NCBI RefSeq assembly: GCF_001045465.1
Contig: NZ_LFND01000002.1
Location: 62,001 to 126,000, forward strand
Length of the DNA: 64,000 nucleotides
From: Chryseobacterium angstadtii
GTDB taxonomy: Bacteria; Bacteroidota; Bacteroidia; Flavobacteriales; Weeksellaceae
Reading direction: 5' to 3'
Shown: in pieces, positions 33,827 through 43,948 of the stretch
Numbering within the stretch: position 1 is the first letter of the stretch
Layout: every line of letters begins with the position of its first letter
Made by a program: the position numbers and the translations under genes
Notes under the pieces: model-generated
Database searches by the model: none
Seen by the model: the letters and a program-made list of their open reading frames with translations, nothing else
Told to the model about the DNA's origin: nothing

Positions 33827-35356
33827 TTAAAAGAAACCTAATTTGTTTTTGTTATAGGAGATCAGCATATTTTTGGTCTGACGGTAATGGTCAAGCATCA
33901 TTTTATGGTTTTCTCTGCCAATTCCCGACTGCTTGTATCCTCCAAAAGGTGCTCCTGCCGGATAAGAATGGTACTGATTTACCCAAACTCTTCCCGCCTG
34001 GATCTGACGCGGAACATTGTACAGCTGGTGTGCATCTCTGGTCCATACGCCTGCCCCAAGTCCATAGATGGTGTCATTGGCTATTTTGATTGCTTCTTCC
34101 TCATTTTTAAAAGTGGTGAAAGCCAGTACCGGACCGAAGATCTCTTCCTGGAAAATTCTCATCCTGTTGTTGCCTTTGAAAATCGTAGGCTGGATATAAA
34201 ACCCATCCTGTAAATCTTCACCCACATTATTTACATCTCCTCCAATAAGCACTTCCGCTCCTTCTTCTTTTCCTAACTGAATGTAGGAAAGAATCTTATC
34301 TTTCTGGATCTGGGATGCCTGAGCTCCCATCATTACTGTTTTGTCCAGAGGGTTTCCTACTTTTATGGCTTTTACTCTTTCGATGACCTTTTCAATGAAT
34401 GCATCCGCAATATCTTCCTGAACCAGAAGTCTTGAAGGACATGTACAGATTTCTCCCTGATTCAGGGCAAAAAGAACTGCTCCTTCAATGGCTTTATCAA
34501 GGAATTCATCATCAGCATCCATCACTGAGCTGAAGAAAACGTTTGGAGATTTCCCTCCTAGTTCAAGGGTTACAGGAATAATATTTTCTGTTGCGTATTG
34601 CATTACGAGGCGCCCCGTGGCTGTAGAACCCGTAAATGCGGCTTTTGATACTTTCGGGTTGGTCACTAAAGCTCTTCCCAGCTCGGCTCCAAAACCATTA
34701 ACGATATTCATCACTCCCGGAGGCAGCAAATCACCAATAATTTCCATTAAAACCATGATAGAAACGGGTGTACTTTCTGCCGGCTTCAATACTACACAGT
34801 TTCCTGCAGCCAGGGCCGGAGCCAGCTTCCAAACCGCCATCAGTATCGGAAAGTTCCAGGGGATGATCTGAGCAATAACTCCCAGTGGTTCGTGTACGAT
34901 CAGGGAAACGGTGTCTTTATCAAGTTCGTTGTGGGAACCTTCTTCTGCTCTGACTACGGAAGCAAAATACCTGAAATGGTCTATTGCAAGGGGTAAATCA
35001 GCAGCTAAGGTTTCTCTTACCGCTTTTCCGTTATCGATGGTTTCAACGATGGCAAGGTACTCAAGGTTTTGTTCTATCCTGTCTGCTATTTTATTCAGAA
35101 TAATACTTCTTTCTGTAGAGGATGTATTTTTCCATGTCTGGAATGCTTTATCAGCCGCATTTACCGCCAGCTCCAGATCTTCTTTGGAAGAATGGGCTAC
35201 CTGAGTGAAATTCTGCCCGTTAACCGGTGAAACTACATTGAAATACTGTCCGTTAACCGGAGGAGTAAATTTACCGTCAATATAGTTATCGTATTTGTTT
35301 TTGAATTCAGGCCACTGGAAAGCAGTCTCTGATTTCGGTTCTGTCATTGTGCTCAT
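33827..35356 (-). CDS. NAD-dependent aldehyde dehydrogenase (ExaC-like)
   Basis: 509 residues, normal for the family. It has the oxyanion/cofactor segment IIPWNFPILM, the NAD motif FTGSTATGR, general base E265 in LELGGKSPN and nucleophile C304 in NQGEICTCPSR. It oxidises acetaldehyde or related aldehydes to acids. An AraC activator is divergent, 180 bp away, and the alcohol dehydrogenase is downstream; together with DUF779 this is the arrangement of ExaC/AcoD-type aldehyde oxidation loci. Confidence 0.95.
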   Translation of the reverse strand: MSTMTEPKSETAFQWPEFKNKYDNYIDGKFTPPVNGQYFNVVSPVNGQNFTQVAHSSKEDLELAVNAADKAFQTWKNTSSTERSIILNKIADRIEQNLEYLAIVETIDNGKAVRETLAADLPLAIDHFRYFASVVRAEEGSHNELDKDTVSLIVHEPLGVIAQIIPWNFPILMAVWKLAPALAAGNCVVLKPAESTPVSIMVLMEIIGDLLPPGVMNIVNGFGAELGRALVTNPKVSKAAFTGSTATGRLVMQYATENIIPVTLELGGKSPNVFFSSVMDADDEFLDKAIEGAVLFALNQGEICTCPSRLLVQEDIADAFIEKVIERVKAIKVGNPLDKTVMMGAQASQIQKDKILSYIQLGKEEGAEVLIGGDVNNVGEDLQDGFYIQPTIFKGNNRMRIFQEEIFGPVLAFTTFKNEEEAIKIANDTIYGLGAGVWTRDAHQLYNVPRQIQAGRVWVNQYHSYPAGAPFGGYKQSGIGRENHKMMLDHYRQTKNMLISYNKNKLGFF

Positions 35357-35499
35357 ATTAATGTAATTTTAATTTTTTCCTACCACCAAATTACATTTAC
35401 CCATGAAAAAGAGATAGCACAATCGTATAAAAAAGCTTCAAAATAGTGCAGATGTTCAATTTTATAATTTTATTAACAACAGTGTAGGGCTAAAATTTA

Positions 35500-35507
35500 T
35501 ATATTTG
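35500..35507 (+). promoter_or_regulatory. -7 box of AraC-type activator gene
   Basis: TATATTTG matches TANNTTTG exactly, 29 bp before the ATG of the AraC gene. A clear -33 is not visible. The 180-bp gap also has to hold the aldehyde dehydrogenase promoter. Confidence 0.4.
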
Positions 35508-35536
35508 AGTTATTGGGTTTTACAAAATGTTTAGAA

Positions 35537-36472
35537 ATGAATAACGATAATAAATTTTTATTAAACACTCCTGAATTAAAGAAAGAGAGCCAGTTATTGA
35601 ACCTTGTTGAAAACCAGACAAAATTCAATCTAAACAACTGTGAATTTAGCATTTACGAGACTCACAAAGCAGCTTTCGGGGTCAAACTTCATTTTGAAAA
35701 TATTGCTTTTACTGCCATGTTAAGGGGTAAAAAACATATGAAGCTGGATAATAAAACCAATTACTTTGATTATTTTCCCGGAGAAAGTGTTCTTGTTGCT
35801 CCCGGAGAAACGATGGTCATCGACTTTCCCGAAGCAGATGAAGCCCCTACCCAATGTATTTCTTTAAGCCTGAATCCTGACTTTATAGAGGATTCTCTCA
35901 ATTATTTAAATTACAGTCTTCCTAAAGTGGATGAAACTTCGCAATGGAATATTCAGCTGGATGAGTTTTTTCTTTTTAATAATAAATCTTTGGCTTCTGC
36001 AACGAATAACATCATGAGAATAGCCATGGATGATAATACTCAAAAGGATATTATGGCAGATTTTGCATTGAAGGAACTTCTGATCCGCCTGATGCAGACT
36101 CAGGCAAGAAGCATGGTAGAAAAGAATATTGCAAAAAACAAATCCAGAATAGGATTCGCGGTAGACTATATCCGTAAAAACCTTCACCAAAAGCTGTCCA
36201 TCGACAGTATTGCAAAACTGGCTTATGTAAGCAAATCCAATTTCTTTAAAATGTTCAAGGATGAATTGGGAACTTCTCCGAATGATTTTATCCTGCAGGA
36301 AAGAATCAACAAGGCAAAGGAATTGCTAGCCGGACAGAACAGCATTAAAGAAACGGCCTATCAAACAGGGTTTTCAGACACCAATTATTTCACCCGGGTT
36401 TTCAAACAGCTGGTAGGAGTTACTCCAAAAAGCTATCAGACAAGGGCTGTATTTTCTAAGGAATATCTGTAG
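35537..36472 (+). CDS. AraC-family transcriptional regulator, probable activator of aldehyde dehydrogenase
   Basis: 311 residues from ATG at 35537 (the TTG eight codons earlier is less likely). The N-terminal half is an AraC_N-type ligand domain (GVKLHFENIAFTAMLRGKKHMKL...FPGESVLVAPGETMVIDFP). The C-terminus holds the two helix-turn-helix motifs (LSIDSIAKLAYVSKSNFFKMFKDELGTSPNDFI and SIKETAYQTGFSDTNYFTRVFKQLVGVTPKSY). Divergent from the aldehyde dehydrogenase gene, as is usual for regulators of that enzyme. Confidence 0.92.
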   Translation: MNNDNKFLLNTPELKKESQLLNLVENQTKFNLNNCEFSIYETHKAAFGVKLHFENIAFTAMLRGKKHMKLDNKTNYFDYFPGESVLVAPGETMVIDFPEADEAPTQCISLSLNPDFIEDSLNYLNYSLPKVDETSQWNIQLDEFFLFNNKSLASATNNIMRIAMDDNTQKDIMADFALKELLIRLMQTQARSMVEKNIAKNKSRIGFAVDYIRKNLHQKLSIDSIAKLAYVSKSNFFKMFKDELGTSPNDFILQERINKAKELLAGQNSIKETAYQTGFSDTNYFTRVFKQLVGVTPKSYQTRAVFSKEYL

Positions 36473-36489
36473 TCCGGATTAAAAAATAA

Positions 36490-36521
36490 ATGGGACTGTC
36501 TCACTTTTGAGACAGCCCCAT
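36490..36521. terminator. Bidirectional terminator between AraC and susD genes
   Basis: Stem ATGGGACTGTCTCA / TGAGACAGCCCCAT with one mismatch and loop CTTT. A and T residues flank it on both sides. It separates convergent genes. Confidence 0.8.
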
Positions 36522-36548
36522 TCTTTAAATATTGGTGGCAGTATTTTT

Positions 36549-38096
36549 TTAGTATCCCGTATTCTGAACAATATTCGGATTTGCATTCAATTCGTTTTGA
36601 GGAATTGGTAAAGCAAACTTATAACTATTGTTTGGCAAGTTAGCAGGATTTGCTGCAGGGTAGTTGGAAGAACTGGAAGAGTAATCAGCCGGATCTCTAT
36701 TAATCGTAACATTAGCTTTCGTTGCTAATCTTTTGATGTCTATAAAACGATGTCCTTCATAGGCTAACTCTAATCTTCTTTCTTTTAAAATTCCAGCCCA
36801 AGCAGCTGTTGCATTTGCATATACAGGAGGAACTTGTGTAACTCCAAATCTTGCATCTAAAACAGATTTTAATGCTAATCCTACTCCAACTAAATCTCCA
36901 GCTTCTGCTCTTGCTTCCGCTTTGATTAAATACATTTCAGAAATTCTCATGATTTTAAAATCATTGTTGAATCCATTAGTAGCCGTAACCGCTGCTGTAA
37001 CACTACCCGTCTCGGTGCCCCCATGTTTCTGAATAATTAATTTATCCGTATTTCTGTAATCAGCAGAAGTTGCATAATTAGGATCAATAATAGAAGATGG
37101 AGCTACAATCACATTTCTTCTTACATCACCTGGATTTTGATCCAGTATATTAAAAAGTGATCTACCCACTTCATAGAGCGGGGAACCATTTAAGTTCGGT
37201 GCTACAGAACACCATCCATTATGCAAATTAGTACCCTGGGCATTTTGCTGAACAGTTCTTTTTAATCTGAAAATAACTTCTTTATTTGCAGGTTCATTAT
37301 CCGTAAAGAATACTTTTCGGTAATCTGCCGGATTTGCTAAAGTAACACCTGAGTTATTAATTACATCATCCGCCCATTTTTCTGCATTAATGTAATCTTC
37401 TTTATAAGCATAAGCCCGAGCTTTTAAGCCTTTTGCAAAGTTTTTATTCGCAAAATTATTATTTGCAGTATAATTACTCAGGCTATTATAAATTGCTAAT
37501 GCTGCATCTAAATCGTTATGAATTTGTGCATAAAATTCACCATTCTTCACTCTGGGATTTTCTTTTTCTTCCGGCTCAAATACTCTATTGGCAAGTATTC
37601 CAGCCAATGCATTATCATCTTTTAGATTGGGTGAAAAATATGATAATATTTTCAAATGTCCATAAGCTCTAACAGTCAAAGCTTCTGCTTTCAATCTGGA
37701 AATCAGCTCAGCATCGGTTGGGTTAATTGGCACTACAGTATCTGCATATTTAATGACTCTGTTAGCTCTTGCTAAAGCAAAATAAGTGTTAACCCAGATA
37801 TTAGACGAAAGCTCTGAAGAAGGAATCACTAAAAATATATATTCTGAAGAGATACCCTGCCCTCCATTTGCATAACCAATTCCAACCTCATCTGTAAAAA
37901 CAGAAGAAAAAACAAACTCTGATCTATTGGAAAGTATATTGTATGTTGAGTTAATAAGCTTTTGTAAATCTGAAGATTGTGTGATGGCAGTCTCTTCCGT
38001 TAAAGATCCCGGAGTAAATGGTGCTATAAGCTCATTACTACAAGAAGTAAATAATATTCCTGATGCTGCTATTATATATTTAAATATTTTTTTCAT
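36549..38096 (-). CDS. SusD/RagB-family lipoprotein (second pair)
   Basis: 515 residues. Signal peptide with lipobox ILFTSC (C19). SusD marks are the helical segment LKAEALTVRAYGHLKILSYFS, the EMYLIKAEARAEAGD repeat and the late LKERRLELAYEGHRFIDIKRL motif. It follows its susC by 20 bp. The short form and lack of any glycoside hydrolase nearby leave the ligand open (glycan, peptide or other nutrient). Confidence 0.94.
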   Translation of the reverse strand: MKKIFKYIIAASGILFTSCSNELIAPFTPGSLTEETAITQSSDLQKLINSTYNILSNRSEFVFSSVFTDEVGIGYANGGQGISSEYIFLVIPSSELSSNIWVNTYFALARANRVIKYADTVVPINPTDAELISRLKAEALTVRAYGHLKILSYFSPNLKDDNALAGILANRVFEPEEKENPRVKNGEFYAQIHNDLDAALAIYNSLSNYTANNNFANKNFAKGLKARAYAYKEDYINAEKWADDVINNSGVTLANPADYRKVFFTDNEPANKEVIFRLKRTVQQNAQGTNLHNGWCSVAPNLNGSPLYEVGRSLFNILDQNPGDVRRNVIVAPSSIIDPNYATSADYRNTDKLIIQKHGGTETGSVTAAVTATNGFNNDFKIMRISEMYLIKAEARAEAGDLVGVGLALKSVLDARFGVTQVPPVYANATAAWAGILKERRLELAYEGHRFIDIKRLATKANVTINRDPADYSSSSSNYPAANPANLPNNSYKFALPIPQNELNANPNIVQNTGY

Positions 38097-38116
38097 TGTT
38101 GTTTATCTTAATTTAA

Positions 38117-40951
38117 TTAGAACTTAATATCAAAACCTAATGTTACAACTCTAGGTGTTGGATATCTTTGTTGATCAGATGCGTTTGGATTTTCCACATC
38201 ATATCCTTTCCATTTTGTAAATGTGAGTAAATTTTCTCCCTGTAACGTGATTGCCATATCACTGATAAAGGTATCTGCTAAGAGTTTTTTAGGAATTCGA
38301 TATCCCACCTGCACATTTCTAAGTCTAACATAAGAAGCATCTACCAGGAATCTATCAGAATTACCCTGTAACCCCAGATTAGCTGCTTTAAGAGAAGGAA
38401 CATTTGTATTGGTATTAGTAGACGTCCAAGCATTTAAAAGATCTCTCTCCACATTAAACTGTGCTATATTATTAGGGTTATATAAACTAGACATATCATA
38501 ATCAAAGCGCTTTACTTTTGCAACAAAAGTGAAAGTAGATGAAACAAAGAAACTTTTGTAGCCAAAATCAAACCCAAAACCTCCCTGGTATTTTGGCAGT
38601 CTATTTACCCCCATAAGCTTTCTATCCGCATCTGTAGGATTTTCCGTTGAATTACCATTAGCATCCTCAAACAAAAGATTACCATTCGCTGGGTTTACAC
38701 CTAAATATTTATATAGAAAATACTCTCTAAGCAATCCATCATTAGCAGTAACTACTAGCCCATCTGCAATCCTGCCACCCCCAGATTTGATACCACTTAT
38801 CTTTTGATTATTTATTGATCCATTTACTCTAAAGGTTAGCGAAACACCGTTTCCATTGCTCCTTAACATATCATAAGCTAAGCTTAATTCAATACCTTTA
38901 TTTTCTAAAATGACATCGGTATTTCTTACGATACTCAAGGTTCCCAACACCGGAGCTGTAGGATCCGGCATATATAAATCATGCGTTTTTTTCACATAAT
39001 AATCGAAAGATCCTTTTAATCTTCTTTTAAAAAATTCAAAATCAGATCCGATATTATACTGTTTGGTAGTTTCCCATCTCAAATTTTTATCACCGAAGTT
39101 AATTGCATAACCTTGAGTTCCGTTATATGTATTATTGGTTACACTGTAAACATTGGTATAGCCCGGAGGGTTTAATCCTGCATAAATGGTTCCGTCTACA
39201 ATTCTCTGATTTCCTTGTGTACCATAAGATGCCCTAATCTTGAATGCATCTACAAACTTTATATTCTCCATAAATGTTTCTTCATCAAGATTCCATCTTC
39301 CTCCGACAGACCAAAAAGTACCCCATTGTTTATCATCAAAGAATCTATTGGTTCCATCTCTTCTAAGAACACCCGTAATTCCATATTTTTTATTAAAATC
39401 ATAATCAACTGATCCAAAATATGATATCATGGCCCACTTTAACTTTGACGTACTAGTTGTTGGTACATAAAAATCATTGCTTGATGTATCTGCCACATAG
39501 CCGGCTCCTGTTCCGGGAACAAATGTTTTGGGATCAAGTCCTCTTTGTCTTGTATTATTAATATTGAGCTGCGAATAGTTATATTCAGCATTTCCCTGGA
39601 GTGTAAAAGTATGGTTACCTATTGTTTTAGAGTACTCCAATTGCCAAAGATTATTAAATAAAAATTCCCTTCTCAAATTCATATCTTCAAAACCGGAAAA
39701 TTCCTGTGCTCCTTTGAATAAAAATGCATTAAAGGAAAGTGGATATTCTGATTGAACAAATCTATTATTCAGGTATTGTCCTGAAGTTCTCATCTTTGCT
39801 GTTAAATCATTGGTAAGCTTGTATGATACATTAGCAGCCATATCCATTCTAATTTCTTCCGTAAGATTGCCATAGTTCACTAATTTATCCATTAGCATTA
39901 ATGGAGTGTACAACAATGTTCCATCTTTGGAGTATAAATCAAATAACTGTTGCCCACTTTGATACAGATCAGGAGATAAATAAGGTGCAGATTGATAGGC
40001 TCCTAAAACATAATTTCTATTAACTGCTCCACCATCCAGTATTGCTTCATTATTTTTAGAGAATCCAAAACCTGTAACTAATGAATATTTGAATCGCTCG
40101 TTCTCGCTCCTGCCATTAATATTGTTTCTTACAGTAAATCTTTTTAATCCCGTTGTTTTTAAAATTCCTTCATTATCAAGGTAACCTACTGACGTATATG
40201 AATTAATGTTCTGCCCTCCGGATTCTATTGCCAGGTCATGGCTCTGGGTAATTGCAGGTCTGAAGAAAATTTTCCTCCAGTCTGTATTTATAGTATAATT
40301 AGCAATTTGCTCATCAGTCATTTTAGCTCCCATACCTACACCAAACCCTTTTTGCATGGTTAGTAATTCTTTGGCATTGGAAAAGTTGTATTTTGGATCC
40401 TGTAAAACAGACACTCCAAACTGAGTACTATACCGAACACGCATTTTTTGGTTGTACTTCCCATTCTTTGTGGTAATTATTATGACCCCGTTGGATCCTC
40501 TCGATCCAAATTCTGCAATTGCCGCAGCATCCTTTAGTACAGAAAAAGAATCAATATCATTCGGATTTATTGATCTAAAATTATCACTATTGGAAGGAAA
40601 GCCATCAATAACATACAATGGATCAGAATTTCCATTATATGTACCTACTCCTCTAATGATAACCGTAGGCTTAGCGCCCGGTTGTCCAGTACTTGCAGTA
40701 ACATTTACTCCGGCCAATTGCCCCTGAATAATATTCATGACATTTGCATTAGGCCTGTTTTCAATCGTTTTACTATCAACTGTTGCAACTGAAGTTGCTG
40801 ATGTTTTCTTGGTTGTATTTCTATAACCAATAACTAAAACTTCATCAATTTCTTTTGAGGAGATTGTATCTTTTTTGACCTTCTGTGCTGACACAGCCTG
40901 CCCCATAAAGAATAAAGCTCCGACACTTAACACACATAATTTTACATTCAT
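38117..40951 (-). CDS. SusC/RagA-family TonB-dependent transporter (second pair)
   Basis: 944 residues from ATG at 40951; a start 23 codons upstream would precede the signal peptide (LCVLSVGALFFMGQAVSAQ). A TonB box-like IDEVLVIGY is followed by the plug (GVNVTASTGQPGAKPTVIIR, DPLYVIDGFPS, FSVLKDAAAIAEFGSRGSNGVI) and the barrel, ending RVVTLGFDIKF. As in the first pair, no carboxypeptidase-like domain precedes the plug. It is divergent from a secreted esterase, which may process the imported substrate. Confidence 0.94.
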   Translation of the reverse strand: MNVKLCVLSVGALFFMGQAVSAQKVKKDTISSKEIDEVLVIGYRNTTKKTSATSVATVDSKTIENRPNANVMNIIQGQLAGVNVTASTGQPGAKPTVIIRGVGTYNGNSDPLYVIDGFPSNSDNFRSINPNDIDSFSVLKDAAAIAEFGSRGSNGVIIITTKNGKYNQKMRVRYSTQFGVSVLQDPKYNFSNAKELLTMQKGFGVGMGAKMTDEQIANYTINTDWRKIFFRPAITQSHDLAIESGGQNINSYTSVGYLDNEGILKTTGLKRFTVRNNINGRSENERFKYSLVTGFGFSKNNEAILDGGAVNRNYVLGAYQSAPYLSPDLYQSGQQLFDLYSKDGTLLYTPLMLMDKLVNYGNLTEEIRMDMAANVSYKLTNDLTAKMRTSGQYLNNRFVQSEYPLSFNAFLFKGAQEFSGFEDMNLRREFLFNNLWQLEYSKTIGNHTFTLQGNAEYNYSQLNINNTRQRGLDPKTFVPGTGAGYVADTSSNDFYVPTTSTSKLKWAMISYFGSVDYDFNKKYGITGVLRRDGTNRFFDDKQWGTFWSVGGRWNLDEETFMENIKFVDAFKIRASYGTQGNQRIVDGTIYAGLNPPGYTNVYSVTNNTYNGTQGYAINFGDKNLRWETTKQYNIGSDFEFFKRRLKGSFDYYVKKTHDLYMPDPTAPVLGTLSIVRNTDVILENKGIELSLAYDMLRSNGNGVSLTFRVNGSINNQKISGIKSGGGRIADGLVVTANDGLLREYFLYKYLGVNPANGNLLFEDANGNSTENPTDADRKLMGVNRLPKYQGGFGFDFGYKSFFVSSTFTFVAKVKRFDYDMSSLYNPNNIAQFNVERDLLNAWTSTNTNTNVPSLKAANLGLQGNSDRFLVDASYVRLRNVQVGYRIPKKLLADTFISDMAITLQGENLLTFTKWKGYDVENPNASDQQRYPTPRVVTLGFDIKF

Positions 40952-41429
40952 GTTTTTAATTTTAGCATTATAGACAGCAAATATGTTAATAAAGCTTAAC
41001 AAATTCAAAACACAAAACACTGTAAAACAACGAATTAAAGCGTATTAATTTAGTTAAAAACAAAAAAACAACCTATTTAAAAAACATGGTTTATCAAAAT
41101 ACTTTAAAAAATTCTTTGAAATAGAAATTAAATGGAATTTTTATGACAGAAAAAAAAATAACTCTAATAAAACGAAATCAAAAAATTTTAAAATAAAATT
41201 AACAATAACTTAAATTATCATTAATAAAATAAAGATTCATTTTTATCAATATGTAAACAAAATAAAGATTTCACCTCTAAATTCATCAAAAAAAATAAAC
41301 AATAAATCATTAAAAAAGAAAAAGCATTTCAAAGAAAGAAGTGTTTTTTATAAGTTATTAAGAAATTAATTAGAAGGATGCACTTGGCATAATCAACAGA
41401 TTATTTTAATTTTAAGATCAAATACATCT
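40952..41429. other. 478-bp very AT-rich region between divergent susC and esterase genes
   Basis: Long A and T runs dominate and no gene is visible. It must contain both promoters, but I find no confident TANNTTTG box for either gene at a suitable distance. A region this AT-rich may be bent or bound by nucleoid proteins. Confidence 0.55.
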
Positions 41430-42371
41430 ATGAGAACACTTACGGTCTTCACTATTGTACTGCTTATTTCCGGTATCCGATGCGAAGCACAAATTCGGGA
41501 GAAGACAGATCATACCTTATCAGTTCAGGGACAGATTCCTTTGTGGAACCATAATATGCCTGAAGGTCCGGGTCCTCAAGATGCAGAAGTTATAACCGAT
41601 AAAGGATCTGTCACCCATATTTCAAATCCACGGCTGATTGTTCATCAACCCTCCAATCCCAACGGAACTGCTATTCTGGTGATCAGCGGTGGTGGATATG
41701 CCCATATTGAGATGGGTAAAGAAAGTACTCCTGCAGCTCAATGGCTCCAGTCTGAAGGAATTACAGCGTTCGAACTTATTTACAGGCTTCCGCAGGAGAA
41801 CTGGAAAACGTACAATGTCCCATTTGAAGATGCCCAAAGAGCCATGCGTTTGATTCGAAGTGTGGCTAAAAAATATAATATTGACCCCCATAAAGTAGGA
41901 ATTCTGGGGTTTTCTGCGGGAGGACATTTGGCAGGTTTTACATCGGCTCTGCCTCATAAAAAGCTTTATCAGCCCGTTGATGAAACAGACTCTTTATCTG
42001 CCAGACCTGATTTTACAGGATTAATATATCCGGTTATTTCCATGCTGCCTCCCAATAATAATACCCATTCACGGAAAAGTATTATCGGAAACAAACCTGC
42101 TCTTTCGGTGGAAACCGCATTTTCGGTGGAAAAACAGGTAACTTCTGATATGCCTTTTACTTTCCTGGCACAGGCACAGGATGACCCTATTTCTTCTGTA
42201 AATAACAGCATACTTCTCTATTCTGCTTTAAGAAAAGTGAATGTTCCGGCTGAAATGCATCTTTTCCAAACCGGAGGACATGGCTGGGGAATGGGTAAAA
42301 AAGAAAGCCCAACTGCCTCATGGCCGGAACTTTTTAAAGCTTGGGCTGAGAATAATGGTTTCTGGAAATAG
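41430..42371 (+). CDS. Secreted alpha/beta hydrolase, carbohydrate-esterase-like
   Basis: 313 residues with a signal peptide (VFTIVLLISGIRCEAQ). The oxyanion region ISGGGYAHIEMGKES, nucleophile elbow GFSAGGHLAG and late TGGHGWG give a Ser/Asp/His triad. The PLWNHNMPEGPGP start resembles bacterial acetylxylan/feruloyl esterase-type enzymes that deacylate plant glycans. It is divergent from the second susC, which supports a link to glycan breakdown. Substrate not established. Confidence 0.85.
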   Translation: MRTLTVFTIVLLISGIRCEAQIREKTDHTLSVQGQIPLWNHNMPEGPGPQDAEVITDKGSVTHISNPRLIVHQPSNPNGTAILVISGGGYAHIEMGKESTPAAQWLQSEGITAFELIYRLPQENWKTYNVPFEDAQRAMRLIRSVAKKYNIDPHKVGILGFSAGGHLAGFTSALPHKKLYQPVDETDSLSARPDFTGLIYPVISMLPPNNNTHSRKSIIGNKPALSVETAFSVEKQVTSDMPFTFLAQAQDDPISSVNNSILLYSALRKVNVPAEMHLFQTGGHGWGMGKKESPTASWPELFKAWAENNGFWK

Positions 42372-42431
42372 AGAGGAAGGAAGTTTGAAGCTGGGAGAGG
42401 GAAGCTGTTCTATTCTGAAAGTATTGAGGAG

Positions 42432-42473
42432 TATCATCCTTGTCAAGGTTTTTGAACCTTGACAAGGATGATA
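42432..42473. repeat. 19-bp perfect hairpin between convergent genes
   Basis: Arms TATCATCCTTGTCAAGGTT and AACCTTGACAAGGATGATA are exact complements around loop TTTG. There is no poly-T tract on either side, so a standard terminator is doubtful. The core CCTTGTCAAGGTT is, from memory, a frequent intergenic palindrome in related genomes. Confidence 0.85.
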
Positions 42474-42524
42474 ATTCACTGGGATAGAGATTCAGATCCA
42501 GATCCTTTACCCCGCTGATATTTT

Positions 42525-43853
42525 TTAATCCTGACTATGATAATATCTGGCTCCGTTCAAAACAGGATTTCCCGATTCTACAGATACAAGACCAAAACCG
42601 CTGTAATCTTTATTAACGGACTGATTCAGCTGTTTTCTGTGGAGTTTTTCATAGGTTTCAAAATCAATAGCCGTTCTATTTTTTAAATTTTCAAATAAAT
42701 TCCATTTTGAAACTACTGTTTTCCAATCTTTAGAAACTTTTCCTGCAAAAACTTTCGATTTTGAACCACTTCCATATCCTAAAAACCCAATTTCTTGACC
42801 ATCCAACTCTTCGTTTTCATTAAAGGAAACCTGCAATGCAGAAAGCAAAGCCATGAATATAGAAGCCGTATACATATTTCCGATTTCTGAAGACGCACGC
42901 TGTGATTTTTCAATCTTTTCGTTAATAAAACCCAAATAATTTTCTGATTTTGCTACGGCCTTCTGTTCCTCCGGCGTTTGGTAAGAGATTCCATTTTCGA
43001 GACTGTAAATTTCTGTAAATACTCTTTTTCCGTGGAAGGCATAAGGAAGATGGAAAATAAGGTATCTCCAGTCCTCATAAGGTTTATCTTTTCCTGTAAT
43101 TTCTTTATAATGCTGATAAGCTTCTCTTATTCTGTCCTGGTAACACTGATTTGAATATTGTCCGTCAAAAACAGGTTCATCCGTAAAAACTTCAATTTTA
43201 TCAGGGAAAGTATCTGGTGCCGCATTGAGATCTTCTTTATGATAGTGTCTTCGGGGTTTAAAAAAGTCGAAAACACTTTCTGTAGCCACTCCCCAGTTGT
43301 TTTCTATTTCCAGGAGATCAGGTTTTGATGAAACCAACAGTGCTACTGCGCCTCCACCCTGAGTGTATTCTCCGGAAGATGCCAGTTCATATTTAGCATA
43401 ATCGCTGGCAATAACCACTGCTTTTTTATCAGGATTCACTCTTACAAAATCAAGAGAATTATGCAGGGCATCTACTGCTCCGATGCAGGCAAAGGTCATA
43501 TCTACCACATCACAGTTTCTGAAACATCTTTCTCCAAACTCTTTTTCCAGTTGCTTTTCAACCATCTGCATCGCATAAGAAGCTGTTGGTTTAGCAGCAT
43601 CCAGAGCACTTTCGGTTCCCAAATAAATTCTTGCTATATCTTTCGGATCAAGATCATAATCCTTAATCAGTTTTAATAAAGCTTCAGCTGCAAATGTTGC
43701 CGCATCTTCATGAACATCCGGAAAACCCATCTTATGCAGCCCCAGGCCTTTTTCCAGTTTTGCCGATTCAATCCCTCTTTTCTCCGCCAGATCTTTAATT
43801 TCTAAATATAAAGACGGCACATAATAGCCCGCAGCCTCAATTCCAAAAGTCAT
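42525..43853 (-). CDS. Hydroxymethylglutaryl-CoA synthase
   Basis: 442 residues, normal length. Catalytic residues are visible: E81 (YLGTESALDAAKP), nucleophile C123 (MTFACIGAVDAL) and His in FHLPYAFHGKRV. It condenses acetyl-CoA with acetoacetyl-CoA to HMG-CoA, the entry into the mevalonate route to isoprenoids. Monocistronic, cytoplasmic. The mevalonate route is the expected one in this bacterial group. Confidence 0.94.
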   Translation of the reverse strand: MTFGIEAAGYYVPSLYLEIKDLAEKRGIESAKLEKGLGLHKMGFPDVHEDAATFAAEALLKLIKDYDLDPKDIARIYLGTESALDAAKPTASYAMQMVEKQLEKEFGERCFRNCDVVDMTFACIGAVDALHNSLDFVRVNPDKKAVVIASDYAKYELASSGEYTQGGGAVALLVSSKPDLLEIENNWGVATESVFDFFKPRRHYHKEDLNAAPDTFPDKIEVFTDEPVFDGQYSNQCYQDRIREAYQHYKEITGKDKPYEDWRYLIFHLPYAFHGKRVFTEIYSLENGISYQTPEEQKAVAKSENYLGFINEKIEKSQRASSEIGNMYTASIFMALLSALQVSFNENEELDGQEIGFLGYGSGSKSKVFAGKVSKDWKTVVSKWNLFENLKNRTAIDFETYEKLHRKQLNQSVNKDYSGFGLVSVESGNPVLNGARYYHSQD

Positions 43854-43948
43854 TCTATTTTAAATTTTTATACGAATTTATAAAATGATGTTTGAATACA
43901 CCTCCAATTTTGGGGTCTAATTTCTCTTTTCAATGCAAAAATCATAAA

